Part shown: piece after piece, positions 16,930-23,461 of the stretch
How positions within the stretch are numbered: position 1 is the first letter of the stretch
Layout of the letters: each line of letters opens with the position of its first letter
Assembly: GCA_003152275.1 (NCBI GenBank)
Contig: PLZU01000027.1
Coordinates: 1-34,654 of the forward strand
Direction: 5' to 3'
From: Actinomycetota bacterium
GTDB lineage: Bacteria; Actinomycetota; Thermoleophilia; Gaiellales; Gaiellaceae
DNA: 34,654 nucleotides
Notes under the pieces: model-generated
Databases searched by the model: none
Told to the model about the DNA's origin: nothing
The model's input: only the letters and a program-made list of their open reading frames with translations
Translations under genes and position numbers: made by a program

Positions 16930-17408
16930 GCCGAGCAGGCCGGGGAGGTGTCGGCGAGTGGCAGCCGGCCGAGCAGCTCTCCGAGCTTCTTGCCCTCGGT
17001 CCCTGTGAAGTTCGAGCTGAAGAGCTCCTCGATGTCGGCTCGGTGTGAGGCCTGAGTCTCCTCGAACTTCGCGATGCCGGCCGTCGTAAGAACGGCATAG
17101 GACACTCGCGCGTCGGTCTTGCACGAGCGCTTCTCGACCCAGCCGGAGCGCTCGAGCCCGTCGAGCAGGCGCGTGATTCCCGAAGCCGTGAGCAGCACCG
17201 TCCGGGCGAGGTCGACCCGCCTGAGCGCCTGCTCGGGCGCGAAGTAGAGCTGCACCAGCACGTCGTAGTCGCTCAGGGTGAGGCCGTGCTGGGCCTCGAG
17301 GCGCGCCGAGAGCTGTCTCGTGATGGCCGCGTGGGCTCGCAGGAACCGGACCCAGGTTTCGAGTTCGGATCCGGCGGTAACTTGTGTGCTCAATACTTGA
17401 CTTGTCAA
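16926..17408 (-). CDS. MarR-family transcriptional regulator
   Basis: The 160-residue protein has a MarR winged-helix core: the recognition region ASGITRLLDGLERSGWVEKR (about 74-93), a wing with DARVSYAVLT, and flanking helices for dimerisation. The start is taken as the TTG at 17408, with GAGAG upstream; an in-frame TTG at 17393 is also possible. The TTG lies inside a palindromic operator, which suggests autoregulation and control of divergent yceI. MarR proteins usually release DNA on binding phenolic ligands or on oxidation; the inducer here is unknown. One cysteine lies near the middle (KRSCKTD) and one at the C-terminus. Confidence 0.9.
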   Translation of the reverse strand: MTSQVLSTQVTAGSELETWVRFLRAHAAITRQLSARLEAQHGLTLSDYDVLVQLYFAPEQALRRVDLARTVLLTASGITRLLDGLERSGWVEKRSCKTDARVSYAVLTTAGIAKFEETQASHRADIEELFSSNFTGTEGKKLGELLGRLPLADTSPACSA

Positions 17409-17443
17409 GGTTCTCTCGCTAAGATCGTTGATAGCTCAAGTAT
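17393..17443. promoter_or_regulatory. MarR-type operator region
   Basis: CTTGAC (17396-17401), TT, GTCAAG (17404-17409) is a perfect palindrome. In addition ATACTTGA (17393-17400) and its exact reverse complement TCAAGTAT (17436-17443) face each other across 35 bases. The first site covers the -35 box of yceI and the marR start; the second covers the marR -10 box. Confidence 0.7.
17397..17425 (+). promoter_or_regulatory. Promoter of yceI
   Basis: TTGACT (17397-17402) and TAAGAT (17420-17425) are 17 bases apart, an excellent housekeeping sigma match. The -35 box lies within the palindromic operator. Confidence 0.65.
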
Positions 17444-17444
17444 A
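17439..17444 (-). promoter_or_regulatory. -10 box for marR
   Basis: TATACT on the minus strand, about 30 bases before the TTG start, overlaps the second operator half-site. No good -35 box at standard spacing. Confidence 0.45.
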
Positions 17445-17473
17445 CAGACCCCGCCTTAGGAGGCAATAGCCAC

Positions 17474-18031
17474 ATGTCAGTCATTGAGGACACCAAGCAG
17501 TTTGCACCGGCCGGCAGCTGGAACGCCGATCCGGTCCACTCCAACGTCTCGTTCGAGGTTGGCTACTCCGGCGTCAACGACTTCCGCGGCAGCTTCACGG
17601 ACTTCTCCGCGTCGCTCAAGGGCGGCGAGCAGCCGACCCTCGAGGGCTCGGCCAAGGTCGCCTCGGTCGATGTTAAGGACGAGCAGCTGAACGGCCACCT
17701 GCAGACGCCGGACTTCTTCGACACGCAGCGGTTCCCCGAGATCGCCTTCAAGGCGACGGAGCTCCGGCGCCTCGAGGACAACCGCGTCGAGGGCAAGGGC
17801 GAGCTCACGATCAAGGGCACGACCAAGCCGATCCAGCTCGAGGGCGTCATCTCCGAAGCGCCGGCGACCGACCCGTTCGGCCGCGAGCGCATCGGCCTCA
17901 AGCTCGAGACCTCCATCGACCGCACGCAGTACGGCGTCAGCTGGAACGCGCCGAATCAGAGCGGCGGCGACTACCTCGCCAACGACGTGAAGCTCATTGC
18001 TGAGCTCGCGTTCGTCAAGGCGGAGGGCTGA
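17474..18031 (+). CDS. yceI: YceI-family lipocalin-like protein
   Basis: The 185-residue protein spans a single YceI domain: the start PAGSWNADPVHSNVSFEVGY, then LEGSAKVASVDV, FFDTQRFPEIAFKAT, GELTIKGTTKPIQLEG and a FGRERIGLKLET strand. YceI proteins form a beta-barrel that binds polyisoprenoid or other amphipathic molecules and are often stress- or base-induced. There is no signal peptide, so this one should be cytoplasmic. A strong ribosome site AGGAGG (17458-17463) is ten bases before the ATG. It is divergent from marR across a clear operator. Confidence 0.92.
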   Translation: MSVIEDTKQFAPAGSWNADPVHSNVSFEVGYSGVNDFRGSFTDFSASLKGGEQPTLEGSAKVASVDVKDEQLNGHLQTPDFFDTQRFPEIAFKATELRRLEDNRVEGKGELTIKGTTKPIQLEGVISEAPATDPFGRERIGLKLETSIDRTQYGVSWNAPNQSGGDYLANDVKLIAELAFVKAEG

Positions 18032-18032
18032 C

Positions 18033-18096
18033 GTGCGTAGGCTCGACGGAGCACGCCAAGTAGCGGAGACGCCGGCTTGGCCGGCGTCGGAGCGGG
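18033..18096 (+). repeat. 64-bp intercistronic repeat, copy 2
   Basis: This is the second copy of the element at 2537-2600. It begins one base after the yceI stop and ends seven bases before the next ATG. Its hairpin is GACGCCGGC (18068-18076) with GCCGGCGTC (18080-18088). Relative to copy 1, a G-C pair becomes A-T and a G-T pair becomes G-C. The only other differences are one loop base and one base in the 5' part. Confidence 0.85.
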
Positions 18097-18103
18097 GCGT
18101 CTG

Positions 18104-18664
18104 ATGAAGGTCCTGGCCGTCTCCGGCAGCTTGCGGGCTGACTCGTTCAACACGAGCCTGCTCCGCGCGGCGATCGAGGCCGCACCGGAGGGCGTCGAGG
18201 TCGACCTCCTCGAGCCGTCTGGCATCGCCGGCCTGCCGCTGTACGACCAGGATCTCGACACAGGTGACGTTCCGGAGCCGGTTGCGCGCCTGCGCGAGGC
18301 GTGGGGCTCGGCCGACGCGATTCTGTTCTCGACGCCCGAGTACAACGGGTCGATCCCGGGCGGGTTGAAAAACGCGATCGACTGGGCGTCACGCCCTCGG
18401 CTGGAGGCGGCGCTCATGAACCAGACCGTCTCTGTGATCGGTGCGAGCACCGGCCAGTTCGGCGCCATGTGGGCGCAGGCCGACCTGCGCAAAGTCCTCG
18501 GTGCCGCCGGCGCCCGCGTCGTCGGTGACGAGCTGCCCGTCACGCACGCGCACGAGAAGTTCGACTCGTCGGGCCGCCTGCTCGACGCCGAGCTCTTCGA
18601 ACGGCTGCGGCTGCTCCTGGAAACGCTCGCTACGGAGGCGGTTCCTGTCTCCGTCGCGGCCTAG
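18104..18664 (+). CDS. NADPH-dependent FMN reductase (flavodoxin-like)
   Basis: The ATG at 18104 gives 186 residues. The start VSGSLRADSFNTSLL is the FMN phosphate-binding loop of the FMN_red family. PEYNGSIPGGLKNAIDWASR (about 85-104) is its second signature. Such proteins (ArsH/ChrR/YieF relatives) reduce quinones, chromate or azo dyes and protect against oxidative stress. An upstream in-frame ATG at 18077 lies inside the 64-bp repeat hairpin and adds non-homologous residues, so I reject it. The gene follows yceI in the same direction. Confidence 0.9.
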   Translation: MKVLAVSGSLRADSFNTSLLRAAIEAAPEGVEVDLLEPSGIAGLPLYDQDLDTGDVPEPVARLREAWGSADAILFSTPEYNGSIPGGLKNAIDWASRPRLEAALMNQTVSVIGASTGQFGAMWAQADLRKVLGAAGARVVGDELPVTHAHEKFDSSGRLLDAELFERLRLLLETLATEAVPVSVAA

Positions 18665-18668
18665 GGAT

Positions 18669-18694
18669 AAGAAAGGGGCCCCTTACGGGGCCCC
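18669..18694 (-). terminator. Intrinsic terminator of the structured RNA
   Basis: On the minus strand GGGGCCCC (18694-18687), loop GTAA, GGGGCCCC (18682-18675) is followed by TTTCTT. It reads as a classical hairpin plus T-tract only in this direction, although the stem lies just past the FMN reductase stop and may also slow transcription from that side. Confidence 0.7.
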
Positions 18695-18890
18695 GATCCG
18701 GATACCAGCTTGGATTGGTAGAGGCGCTTCCTGCTCCGGCTCGGTAGTTGGCCGGGCGGCGCGAAACGCGTCGTCCCCTACGCTGGCTAGGCGATTCCCC
18801 GTAGGTCCCGGGGACGCACCTCTACCCGCTGGTACCTCCACTGCCCGTACTTGATGAAATCACTGCCGGACCACCTCCTTTCCGCGGTTA
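18669..18890 (-). ncRNA. Candidate structured non-coding RNA of unknown class
   Basis: No convincing long reading frame fills this gap, but the minus-strand sequence folds strongly. Two consecutive long-range helices close it: GGTACCAGC (18836-18828) with GCTGGTATC (18709-18701), and GGTAGAGGTGC (18826-18816) with GCGCCTCTACC (18727-18717), each with one G-U pair. Inside are three hairpins: CCTACG/CGTAGG (18805-18800 / 18782-18777), CGCG-TTT-CGCG (18770-18760) and CCGGC/GCCGG (18755-18751 / 18740-18736). A terminator follows. Near the 5' end is a perfect Shine-Dalgarno AAAGGAGGTGG (18881-18871), followed after ten bases by a GTG frame of only 13 codons. It lacks the hallmark motifs of RNase P RNA, tmRNA, SRP RNA and 6S RNA. 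Confidence 0.55.
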
Positions 18891-18895
18891 ATGCA

Positions 18896-18926
18896 TATAT
18901 AGCAATCAGCGCAGGACGACGCTCAA
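18896..18926 (-). promoter_or_regulatory. Candidate promoter of the structured RNA
   Basis: An A/T-rich patch with TATATA (18901-18896) stands out in GC-rich DNA, and TTGAGC (18926-18921) lies 19 bases upstream within the end of the methyltransferase gene. The predicted start is near 18890. The spacing is longer than ideal. Confidence 0.35.
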
Positions 18927-19493
18927 CTCGATGCCGCGGTCGAGCGGGATGGTGACCGATTCGAGGGTCGGGTCTGCCTGCCGGGCGGCGGAGTACCGCG
19001 CCAGCGGGTCGGCGTGGGAGAGCACGTTGTCGGCCGCGAAGAGCGCGCCAGGCTCGACCTTCGTGCGCGCTGCGGCGAACAGCCGCTCGTAGTCCCCTTT
19101 CTCTGCGTCGATGAACACGACGTCGAACACGTCGTCGATCGCCGGCAGCATCTCGTGCGCGTCGCCCTCGACGAGGTCGGCCCATTCCTCGAGCCCGGCA
19201 TCCGCGACGTTCCGCCGCCAGGCCTCGATCTTGCGCGGGTCGGATTCAAGCGAGAGCACCCGCCCGCCGAGGTGGCGCACCCCCGCGGCGAGCCAGATCG
19301 TCGAATAGCCCCGCGAGCCGCCGATCTCGAGCACCTCGCAGTCGGTCTGCGGTGCGACGAGCGCAAAGAGGAACTGTCCGGTCGTGCGCGCGATCTGGCG
19401 CGAGCGATCCGTTGCGGGAAGGCCCTGCTCGCGCTCTTCGGCGTCCTCGCGTTCGAGGCGCTCGAGCACGGCGCGCACACGGTCGTCGAGCAT
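18906..19493 (-). CDS. SAM-dependent O-methyltransferase (caffeoyl-CoA OMT-like)
   Basis: The 195-residue protein has the class I methyltransferase fold with motif I VLEIGGSRGYST (54-65), an acidic LESDP after strand 2 (82-86), and the metal-dependent OMT signature FIDAEKGDYERLF (127-139) with DNVL (155-158). Close families are bacterial catechol/caffeoyl-CoA O-methyltransferases that use a divalent cation; the substrate is unknown. The mRNA is probably leaderless: TAAGCT lies six bases before the ATG, just downstream of a palindromic repeat. Confidence 0.88.
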   Translation of the reverse strand: MLDDRVRAVLERLEREDAEEREQGLPATDRSRQIARTTGQFLFALVAPQTDCEVLEIGGSRGYSTIWLAAGVRHLGGRVLSLESDPRKIEAWRRNVADAGLEEWADLVEGDAHEMLPAIDDVFDVVFIDAEKGDYERLFAAARTKVEPGALFAADNVLSHADPLARYSAARQADPTLESVTIPLDRGIELSVVLR

Positions 19494-19499
19494 CGCGGA

Positions 19500-19505
19500 A
19501 GCTTA
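19500..19505 (-). promoter_or_regulatory. -10 element of a leaderless promoter for the O-methyltransferase
   Basis: TAAGCT on the minus strand is followed by six bases and then the ATG at 19493. The position expected for a -35 box falls within the palindrome at 19517-19547. Confidence 0.45.
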
Positions 19506-19516
19506 CGGTCAAAAGC

Positions 19517-19547
19517 GGTGTCAGACACCCGGGGGGTGTCTGACACC
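19517..19547. repeat. Palindromic TCAGAC element at the end of tag
   Basis: GGTGTCAGACACCC (19517-19530) and GGGTGTCTGACACC (19534-19547) form a perfect 14-bp stem with a GGG spacer. The element contains the stop codon and last eight codons of tag. Compared with the ddl element, the third base of each half changes with its partner (G-C to T-A), keeping the pairing. Confidence 0.85.
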
Positions 19548-20114
19548 TTCGACTTCGCCGCGAACCCAGCAGGTCGCCAGGTGGTCGTTCACGATGCCGC
19601 ACGCCTGCATGGCCGCCCAAACGGTCGTCGGCCCGACGAAGCGGAAGCCGGCCGCCTTCAACCGCTTCGACAACTCCTTCGACGCGGGAGTCTGCGACTG
19701 CCAGTCCGCCATCGTCTCCGGCGCGTCGTGCGCCTCGGGAGCGTACGACCAGACGAGCTCCTGCAGCGGCGTTCCTGCCTCGCGTAGCTCGAGCACGCCT
19801 CGCGCGTTTGCGATTGTCGCTTCGATCTTGCCGCGGTGGCGGACGATTTCGGAGTCAGCCAGCAGGCGTTGCACGTCGCGCTCGCCGAAGCGCGCGACGG
19901 CGTCGGGCTCGAAGTGCGCGAAGGCGTGCCGGAAGTTCTCGCGCTTGCGGAGAATCGTCAGCCACGAAAGCCCGGATTGGAACCCCTCGAGGCAGAGCCG
20001 CTCGTACATGCCGCGCTCGTCCCTGACGGGGCGACCCCACTCCTCGTCGTGGTACGCCACATAGAGCGGGTCCGCCGTCGGCCAGCAGCGCGGTGGCTCA
20101 GCCGACGTCGACAC
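19521..20114 (-). CDS. tag: DNA-3-methyladenine glycosylase I
   Basis: I take the GTG at 20114 because the conserved N-terminal cysteine must be included, giving 197 residues. The pattern PRCWPTADPLYVAYHDEEWG matches the Tag start. Zinc-snap ligands are complete: C10, H22, H178 and C182. LEGFQSGLSW (42-51) and RHRGKI (92-97) are the base-pocket and helix signatures. The enzyme removes 3-methyladenine from alkylated DNA. The start overlaps the Rieske gene by 17 bases. The last eight residues and stop are supplied by a palindromic repeat, so the original C-terminus may have been altered, but the conserved part is complete. Confidence 0.9.
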   Translation of the reverse strand: MSTSAEPPRCWPTADPLYVAYHDEEWGRPVRDERGMYERLCLEGFQSGLSWLTILRKRENFRHAFAHFEPDAVARFGERDVQRLLADSEIVRHRGKIEATIANARGVLELREAGTPLQELVWSYAPEAHDAPETMADWQSQTPASKELSKRLKAAGFRFVGPTTVWAAMQACGIVNDHLATCWVRGEVEGVRHPPGV

Positions 20115-20415
20115 GAACGATGCCGTCGACGATCCGAACCGGGTAGGTCTCGACCGGCTGGTACGCGGGAAGCGACAGGGGCCGCCCGCTCGAGAGCTCG
20201 AACGCCGACCCGTGGCGCGGGCACACGACGGTGCACGTTTCTTCGTCCCAGTCGCCCTCGCAGAGGGGGCCATCGTCGTGCGAGCAGCGATCCTCGATCG
20301 CGTAGAGATTGCCGCCGCAGTTGTAAACGCCGACAAAGGTGCCGGGAGCGACGGTGACGAGCTTGACGGAGCCGGGCGGGAACTCGTCCGCCGGTGCGAC
20401 GTCGAGTTCTGGCAC
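20098..20415 (-). CDS. Rieske [2Fe-2S] ferredoxin-like protein
   Basis: The GTG at 20415 touches the sufU stop and gives 105 residues. The cluster ligands are clear: RCSHDDGPL (Cys-x-His) and CPRHGSAF (Cys-x-x-His), about 19 residues apart, in a small single-domain protein like NirD or the ferredoxins of aromatic dioxygenases. No oxygenase or reductase gene is adjacent. It lies directly after sufS-sufU, so it may be an electron carrier for Fe-S assembly or simply share their expression. Confidence 0.9.
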   Translation of the reverse strand: MPELDVAPADEFPPGSVKLVTVAPGTFVGVYNCGGNLYAIEDRCSHDDGPLCEGDWDEETCTVVCPRHGSAFELSSGRPLSLPAYQPVETYPVRIVDGIVRVDVG

Positions 20416-20849
20416 TAGCTGAGTTCGAGCTCGTCGAAGCCCGCGAGACCGTCGGGCAGCGGCGTGCCCTTGGCCTTGTGCAGTGCGACCTTCAGCGTCG
20501 TCAGCCCGAGCATCGCGCACTTCAAACGCACGGGCGTGAGCGGAATGCCGATCTCCTCGAGCAACTCGTCCTTGTCGAGCCGTGCGACGTCGATTGCTTT
20601 CCGACCTCGCACCATCTCCGTGAGCATCGAGGTCGCGGCCTGCGAGATCGCGCAGCCGCGACCGGAGAACTTCACCTCGTCGATCGTCTCACCGTCATCG
20701 GCGAACGCGACGTAGATCGACACCTCGTCGCCGCAGAGCGGGTTCTGCCCCTCGGCTTCCGCATCGGCGTTCTCCATTTCACCGTGACCGCGCGGGTTCT
20801 TGTAGTGATCGAGGATCACCTCGCGGTACATCTGGTCGAATTCATTCAT
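20415..20849 (-). CDS. sufU: SufU, Fe-S cluster assembly sulfurtransferase/scaffold
   Basis: The 144-residue protein has the IscU/SufU fold and start (FDQMYREVILDHYKNPRG). The zinc-type ligands C39, D41, C66 and C111 are present (LCGDE, GRGCAIS, LKCAML). In Gram-positive-type SUF systems SufU accepts persulfide sulfur from SufS and passes it to SufBCD. Its ATG overlaps the sufS stop, which is the normal order in actinobacteria. Confidence 0.94.
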   Translation of the reverse strand: MNEFDQMYREVILDHYKNPRGHGEMENADAEAEGQNPLCGDEVSIYVAFADDGETIDEVKFSGRGCAISQAATSMLTEMVRGRKAIDVARLDKDELLEEIGIPLTPVRLKCAMLGLTTLKVALHKAKGTPLPDGLAGFDELELS

Positions 20850-22093
20850 GCGAACACCTTACGGACGGTGTGCAGGCCTTCGACGAGCTGGTCGATCTCC
20901 TCGCGCACCGTGTAGAGGTAGAAGCTCGCGCGGTTCGTGGCTGCGACACCAAGCTTTTGCATCAGCGGCTGGCAGCAGTGATGCCCGGCGCGGATGGCCA
21001 CACCCTGCATGTCGAGGATCTGGGCGACGTCATGCGGGTGGACGCCCTCGACATTGAACGACACGATTCCCGCGCGCCGGTCCGCAGGCGGCCCGTAGAG
21101 CGTAAGGCCGTCGAGTTCGCCGAGACGACCGAGCGCATAGGCGGCGAGCTCGTGCTCGTAGGCCTCGATCGCATCGAACCCGATCGCCTGGAGGTAGTCG
21201 ATCGCGGCGCCGAAGCCAACCGCCTCGGCCATCGGCGCTGTGCCGGCTTCGAACTTGTGTGGCAGTTCACCCCACGTCGTCTTCTCGAGGCGAACGGAGT
21301 TGATCATGTGTCCCCCGAGGAGGAACGGCTCCATCGCGCGCAGCAGCTCGGTCCGCCCCCACAGCGCGCCGACGCCGCTCGGGCCGCACATCTTGTGCGC
21401 GGAGATGGCGACGAAGTCCGCTCCGAGCGCCTGTACGTCGACCGTCATGTGTGGCGCGGATTGCGCCGCATCGCACACGAAGATCGCGCCCTGGTCGTGC
21501 GCCCACGCAACGAGCTTCTCGACGGGGTTGATCGTCCCGAGCGAGTTCGACACCTGATTCGTCGCGACGACCTTGATCTGTCCTTGCGCGGCAATCGCGT
21601 CGAGGCCCGAGAGATCGAGCTCGCCCTCGTCGGTCAGAGGAATCATCGCGAGCTTCGCGCCGGTGCGTCCTGCGATGTACTGCCACGGGACGAAGTTCGA
21701 GTGGTGCTCGAGCTCGGTGACAACGACGAGATCGCCAGGGCCGAGATTGTTCAGGCCCCACGAATACGCGACGAGGTTGATCGCTTCGGTCGCGTTGCGG
21801 ACGAAGATGATCTCCCGCACGTCGGGCGCGTTGACGAGCGCGCGCACCTTCTCGCGCGCTCCTTCGAGCGCGGCCGTCGCCCGTTCCGCGAGGACGTAGA
21901 CGCCACGGTGCACGTTGGCGTACGACGTCGAATAGAACTCCGTCATCTCCTCGAGCATCTGGCGGGGCTTCTGCGAGCTCGCTGCGGAGTCGAGGAAGGC
22001 GAGCGGCTGGCCGTGGATCAGCTGCTCGAAGATGGGGAAGTCGGCGCGGATCGCGCGCGCGTCGAGCCGCTTCTTCGGAGCTTGAACCGCCAC
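20846..22093 (-). CDS. sufS: Cysteine desulfurase SufS
   Basis: The GTG at 22093 gives 415 residues, the usual SufS size. The PLP lysine is K234 in SAHKMCGPSG. The catalytic cysteine is C373 in RAGHHCCQP, here followed by a second cysteine. ELEHHSNFVPWQ (128-139) is also typical. It takes sulfur from cysteine as a persulfide for Fe-S cluster building. A leaderless promoter (TACCAT, six bases, GTG) sits in the 16-base gap after the upstream gene, so it need not depend on that gene's transcript. Confidence 0.94.
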   Translation of the reverse strand: MAVQAPKKRLDARAIRADFPIFEQLIHGQPLAFLDSAASSQKPRQMLEEMTEFYSTSYANVHRGVYVLAERATAALEGAREKVRALVNAPDVREIIFVRNATEAINLVAYSWGLNNLGPGDLVVVTELEHHSNFVPWQYIAGRTGAKLAMIPLTDEGELDLSGLDAIAAQGQIKVVATNQVSNSLGTINPVEKLVAWAHDQGAIFVCDAAQSAPHMTVDVQALGADFVAISAHKMCGPSGVGALWGRTELLRAMEPFLLGGHMINSVRLEKTTWGELPHKFEAGTAPMAEAVGFGAAIDYLQAIGFDAIEAYEHELAAYALGRLGELDGLTLYGPPADRRAGIVSFNVEGVHPHDVAQILDMQGVAIRAGHHCCQPLMQKLGVAATNRASFYLYTVREEIDQLVEGLHTVRKVFA

Positions 22094-22099
22094 CGTTCC

Positions 22100-22105
22100 A
22101 TGGTA
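22100..22105 (-). promoter_or_regulatory. -10 element of a leaderless promoter for sufS
   Basis: TACCAT on the minus strand, then six bases, then the GTG at 22093. It lies in the short gap after the secreted beta-propeller gene. Confidence 0.45.
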
Positions 22106-22109
22106 CGGC

Positions 22110-23369
22110 CTACCGTGCGTGGAACGAGGCGCCGGCGTAGCCAGGCGCTGCAGCCTTTCCGGAGCCTGCCGGGACCTTTGCCGTTCCGGCTGCATTCGCA
22201 TGGATCGTCCGGCCGCCGATCCTGAAGGTCGCCGCCGGCACGCCGAAGCCGTCGTCGAGCGCCTGGGCGAAACGCGTGACGATCGTCTTCTTGCCGACCC
22301 TCTTCACCTTCCTCGTCACCTTCACGGAGAGACCCGGCTGGAGCGCCTGCTGGATGAGATTGGAGCCCGTGTTCACGAGCACCTCGACCGTCCCGGGGTT
22401 GCTCGCGGTTCCGGCTGCGGAGACCTGGTACATCGTCCCGGTCACGGGGACGGATACGGGCGCGCCGAAGTGCTGGCCGTGGCTGCGGGAGCGCGCTGCG
22501 TGCACTGCCCCTCCGCCGGTCCAAACGATCCAGAGGCGATCCTTCACGTCGACGGTCAGCGCCATGTGCGGGTCACCACCGACGAAGAAGCCTCGGAAGT
22601 CGACACCGTCGCCCGCCGGCGAGCCGGCGCGGAACGGGACGACCGTGATGCCGGTGGCGGGATCGCCGGGCGGCCAGGCCATGAACGTCGTGCCGGAGTG
22701 GTCTGCGACGAGCGGCACGCGGTCGATGTGCTGCGAAGTCGGCTTGAGCGCGGTTGAGCCGGTGGGGCTGAGGTCGGCGCCGAGCGGCTCGTAGAGGAAC
22801 GTGCCGTCCGGGTCGGCGTTCGAATAGAACGCGACCTGCACCAGCCCGTTCGTGTCGACTGCGAGCGACTCCGCATAGCCGCAGCAGCGCGTGAAGACGT
22901 TCTTCACGCTCTCGCCGTTCAACCCGCGGAACACGTTGACGAAGCCGGTGCCGTCCTGGCTGAAGTACGGCGTCCCGTCGGGGCCGACCGCAGCGCCTTC
23001 GACGGGCCCGGCCGTGTGCGACTGCGTCTGGATCGGTCCGGTCCACGTCTGCCCGTCGTCGGTCGAGGTCATGCGCCCCACACCCGCTGCGTTCGGGAAG
23101 TAGAGCTGGATCGCACCGTTCGGCTGCTGCACGAGCTGCGAGCGTCCCGCCACGGGATCGCCCGACACGATCGTCTTCCCCGGTGCGTTGTTCCGCGAGA
23201 CGGAGATCGTCCCGGCGACCGCAGCTTCCCACGAGACGAGCTCGCTTCCGGCCTGCGTGACGATGACCGACGGGACGACGGTGTTTCCCACGCCGCCTGT
23301 CAGGGTCGTCCAGGCGGACGCTGCCGGGGCGAAGGCGAGTGCGGCGGCGATGACGGCGAATGAGCGCAT
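22110..23369 (-). CDS. Secreted sialidase-like beta-propeller protein
   Basis: The ATG at 23369 begins a signal peptide (MRSFAVIAAALAFAPAASA); a longer upstream frame would bury it. The 419-residue protein then shows repeated blade-like segments, including an Asp-box-like STDDGQTW and RSRSHGQHFG, as in exo-sialidase/BNR proteins. The catalytic arginine triad and nucleophile of true sialidases cannot be identified by eye. The C-terminal 70 residues (after VKVTRKVKRVGKKT) look like a small beta-sandwich. Probably an extracellular or wall-associated binding protein of unknown ligand. Confidence 0.78.
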   Translation of the reverse strand: MRSFAVIAAALAFAPAASAWTTLTGGVGNTVVPSVIVTQAGSELVSWEAAVAGTISVSRNNAPGKTIVSGDPVAGRSQLVQQPNGAIQLYFPNAAGVGRMTSTDDGQTWTGPIQTQSHTAGPVEGAAVGPDGTPYFSQDGTGFVNVFRGLNGESVKNVFTRCCGYAESLAVDTNGLVQVAFYSNADPDGTFLYEPLGADLSPTGSTALKPTSQHIDRVPLVADHSGTTFMAWPPGDPATGITVVPFRAGSPAGDGVDFRGFFVGGDPHMALTVDVKDRLWIVWTGGGAVHAARSRSHGQHFGAPVSVPVTGTMYQVSAAGTASNPGTVEVLVNTGSNLIQQALQPGLSVKVTRKVKRVGKKTIVTRFAQALDDGFGVPAATFRIGGRTIHANAAGTAKVPAGSGKAAAPGYAGASFHAR

Positions 23370-23461
23370 GGCTCTGACGATGCCAGGGGAAGCCCTGCCC
23401 TTCAAGCGTTGGAGAGCGGCATTAATGGGGTGTTCACACGGGCTCTGGCAGCATCCGCGAG

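Noticed and set aside
18683..18841. 52-codon GTG frame on the minus strand within the structured RNA
   Set aside because: No ribosome site, Pro/Ala-rich translation, and its stop lies within the terminator hairpin; it does not explain the long-range pairing.
18867..18883. Plus-strand stretch GGACCACCTCCTTTCC resembling the 3' end of 16S rRNA
   Set aside because: No other 16S sequence is adjacent; it is simply the complement of the strong Shine-Dalgarno on the minus strand.
20870..22225. 451-codon plus-strand frame opposite sufS
   Set aside because: Low-complexity Arg/Glu/Val-rich translation without motifs; sufS on the minus strand has complete active-site residues.
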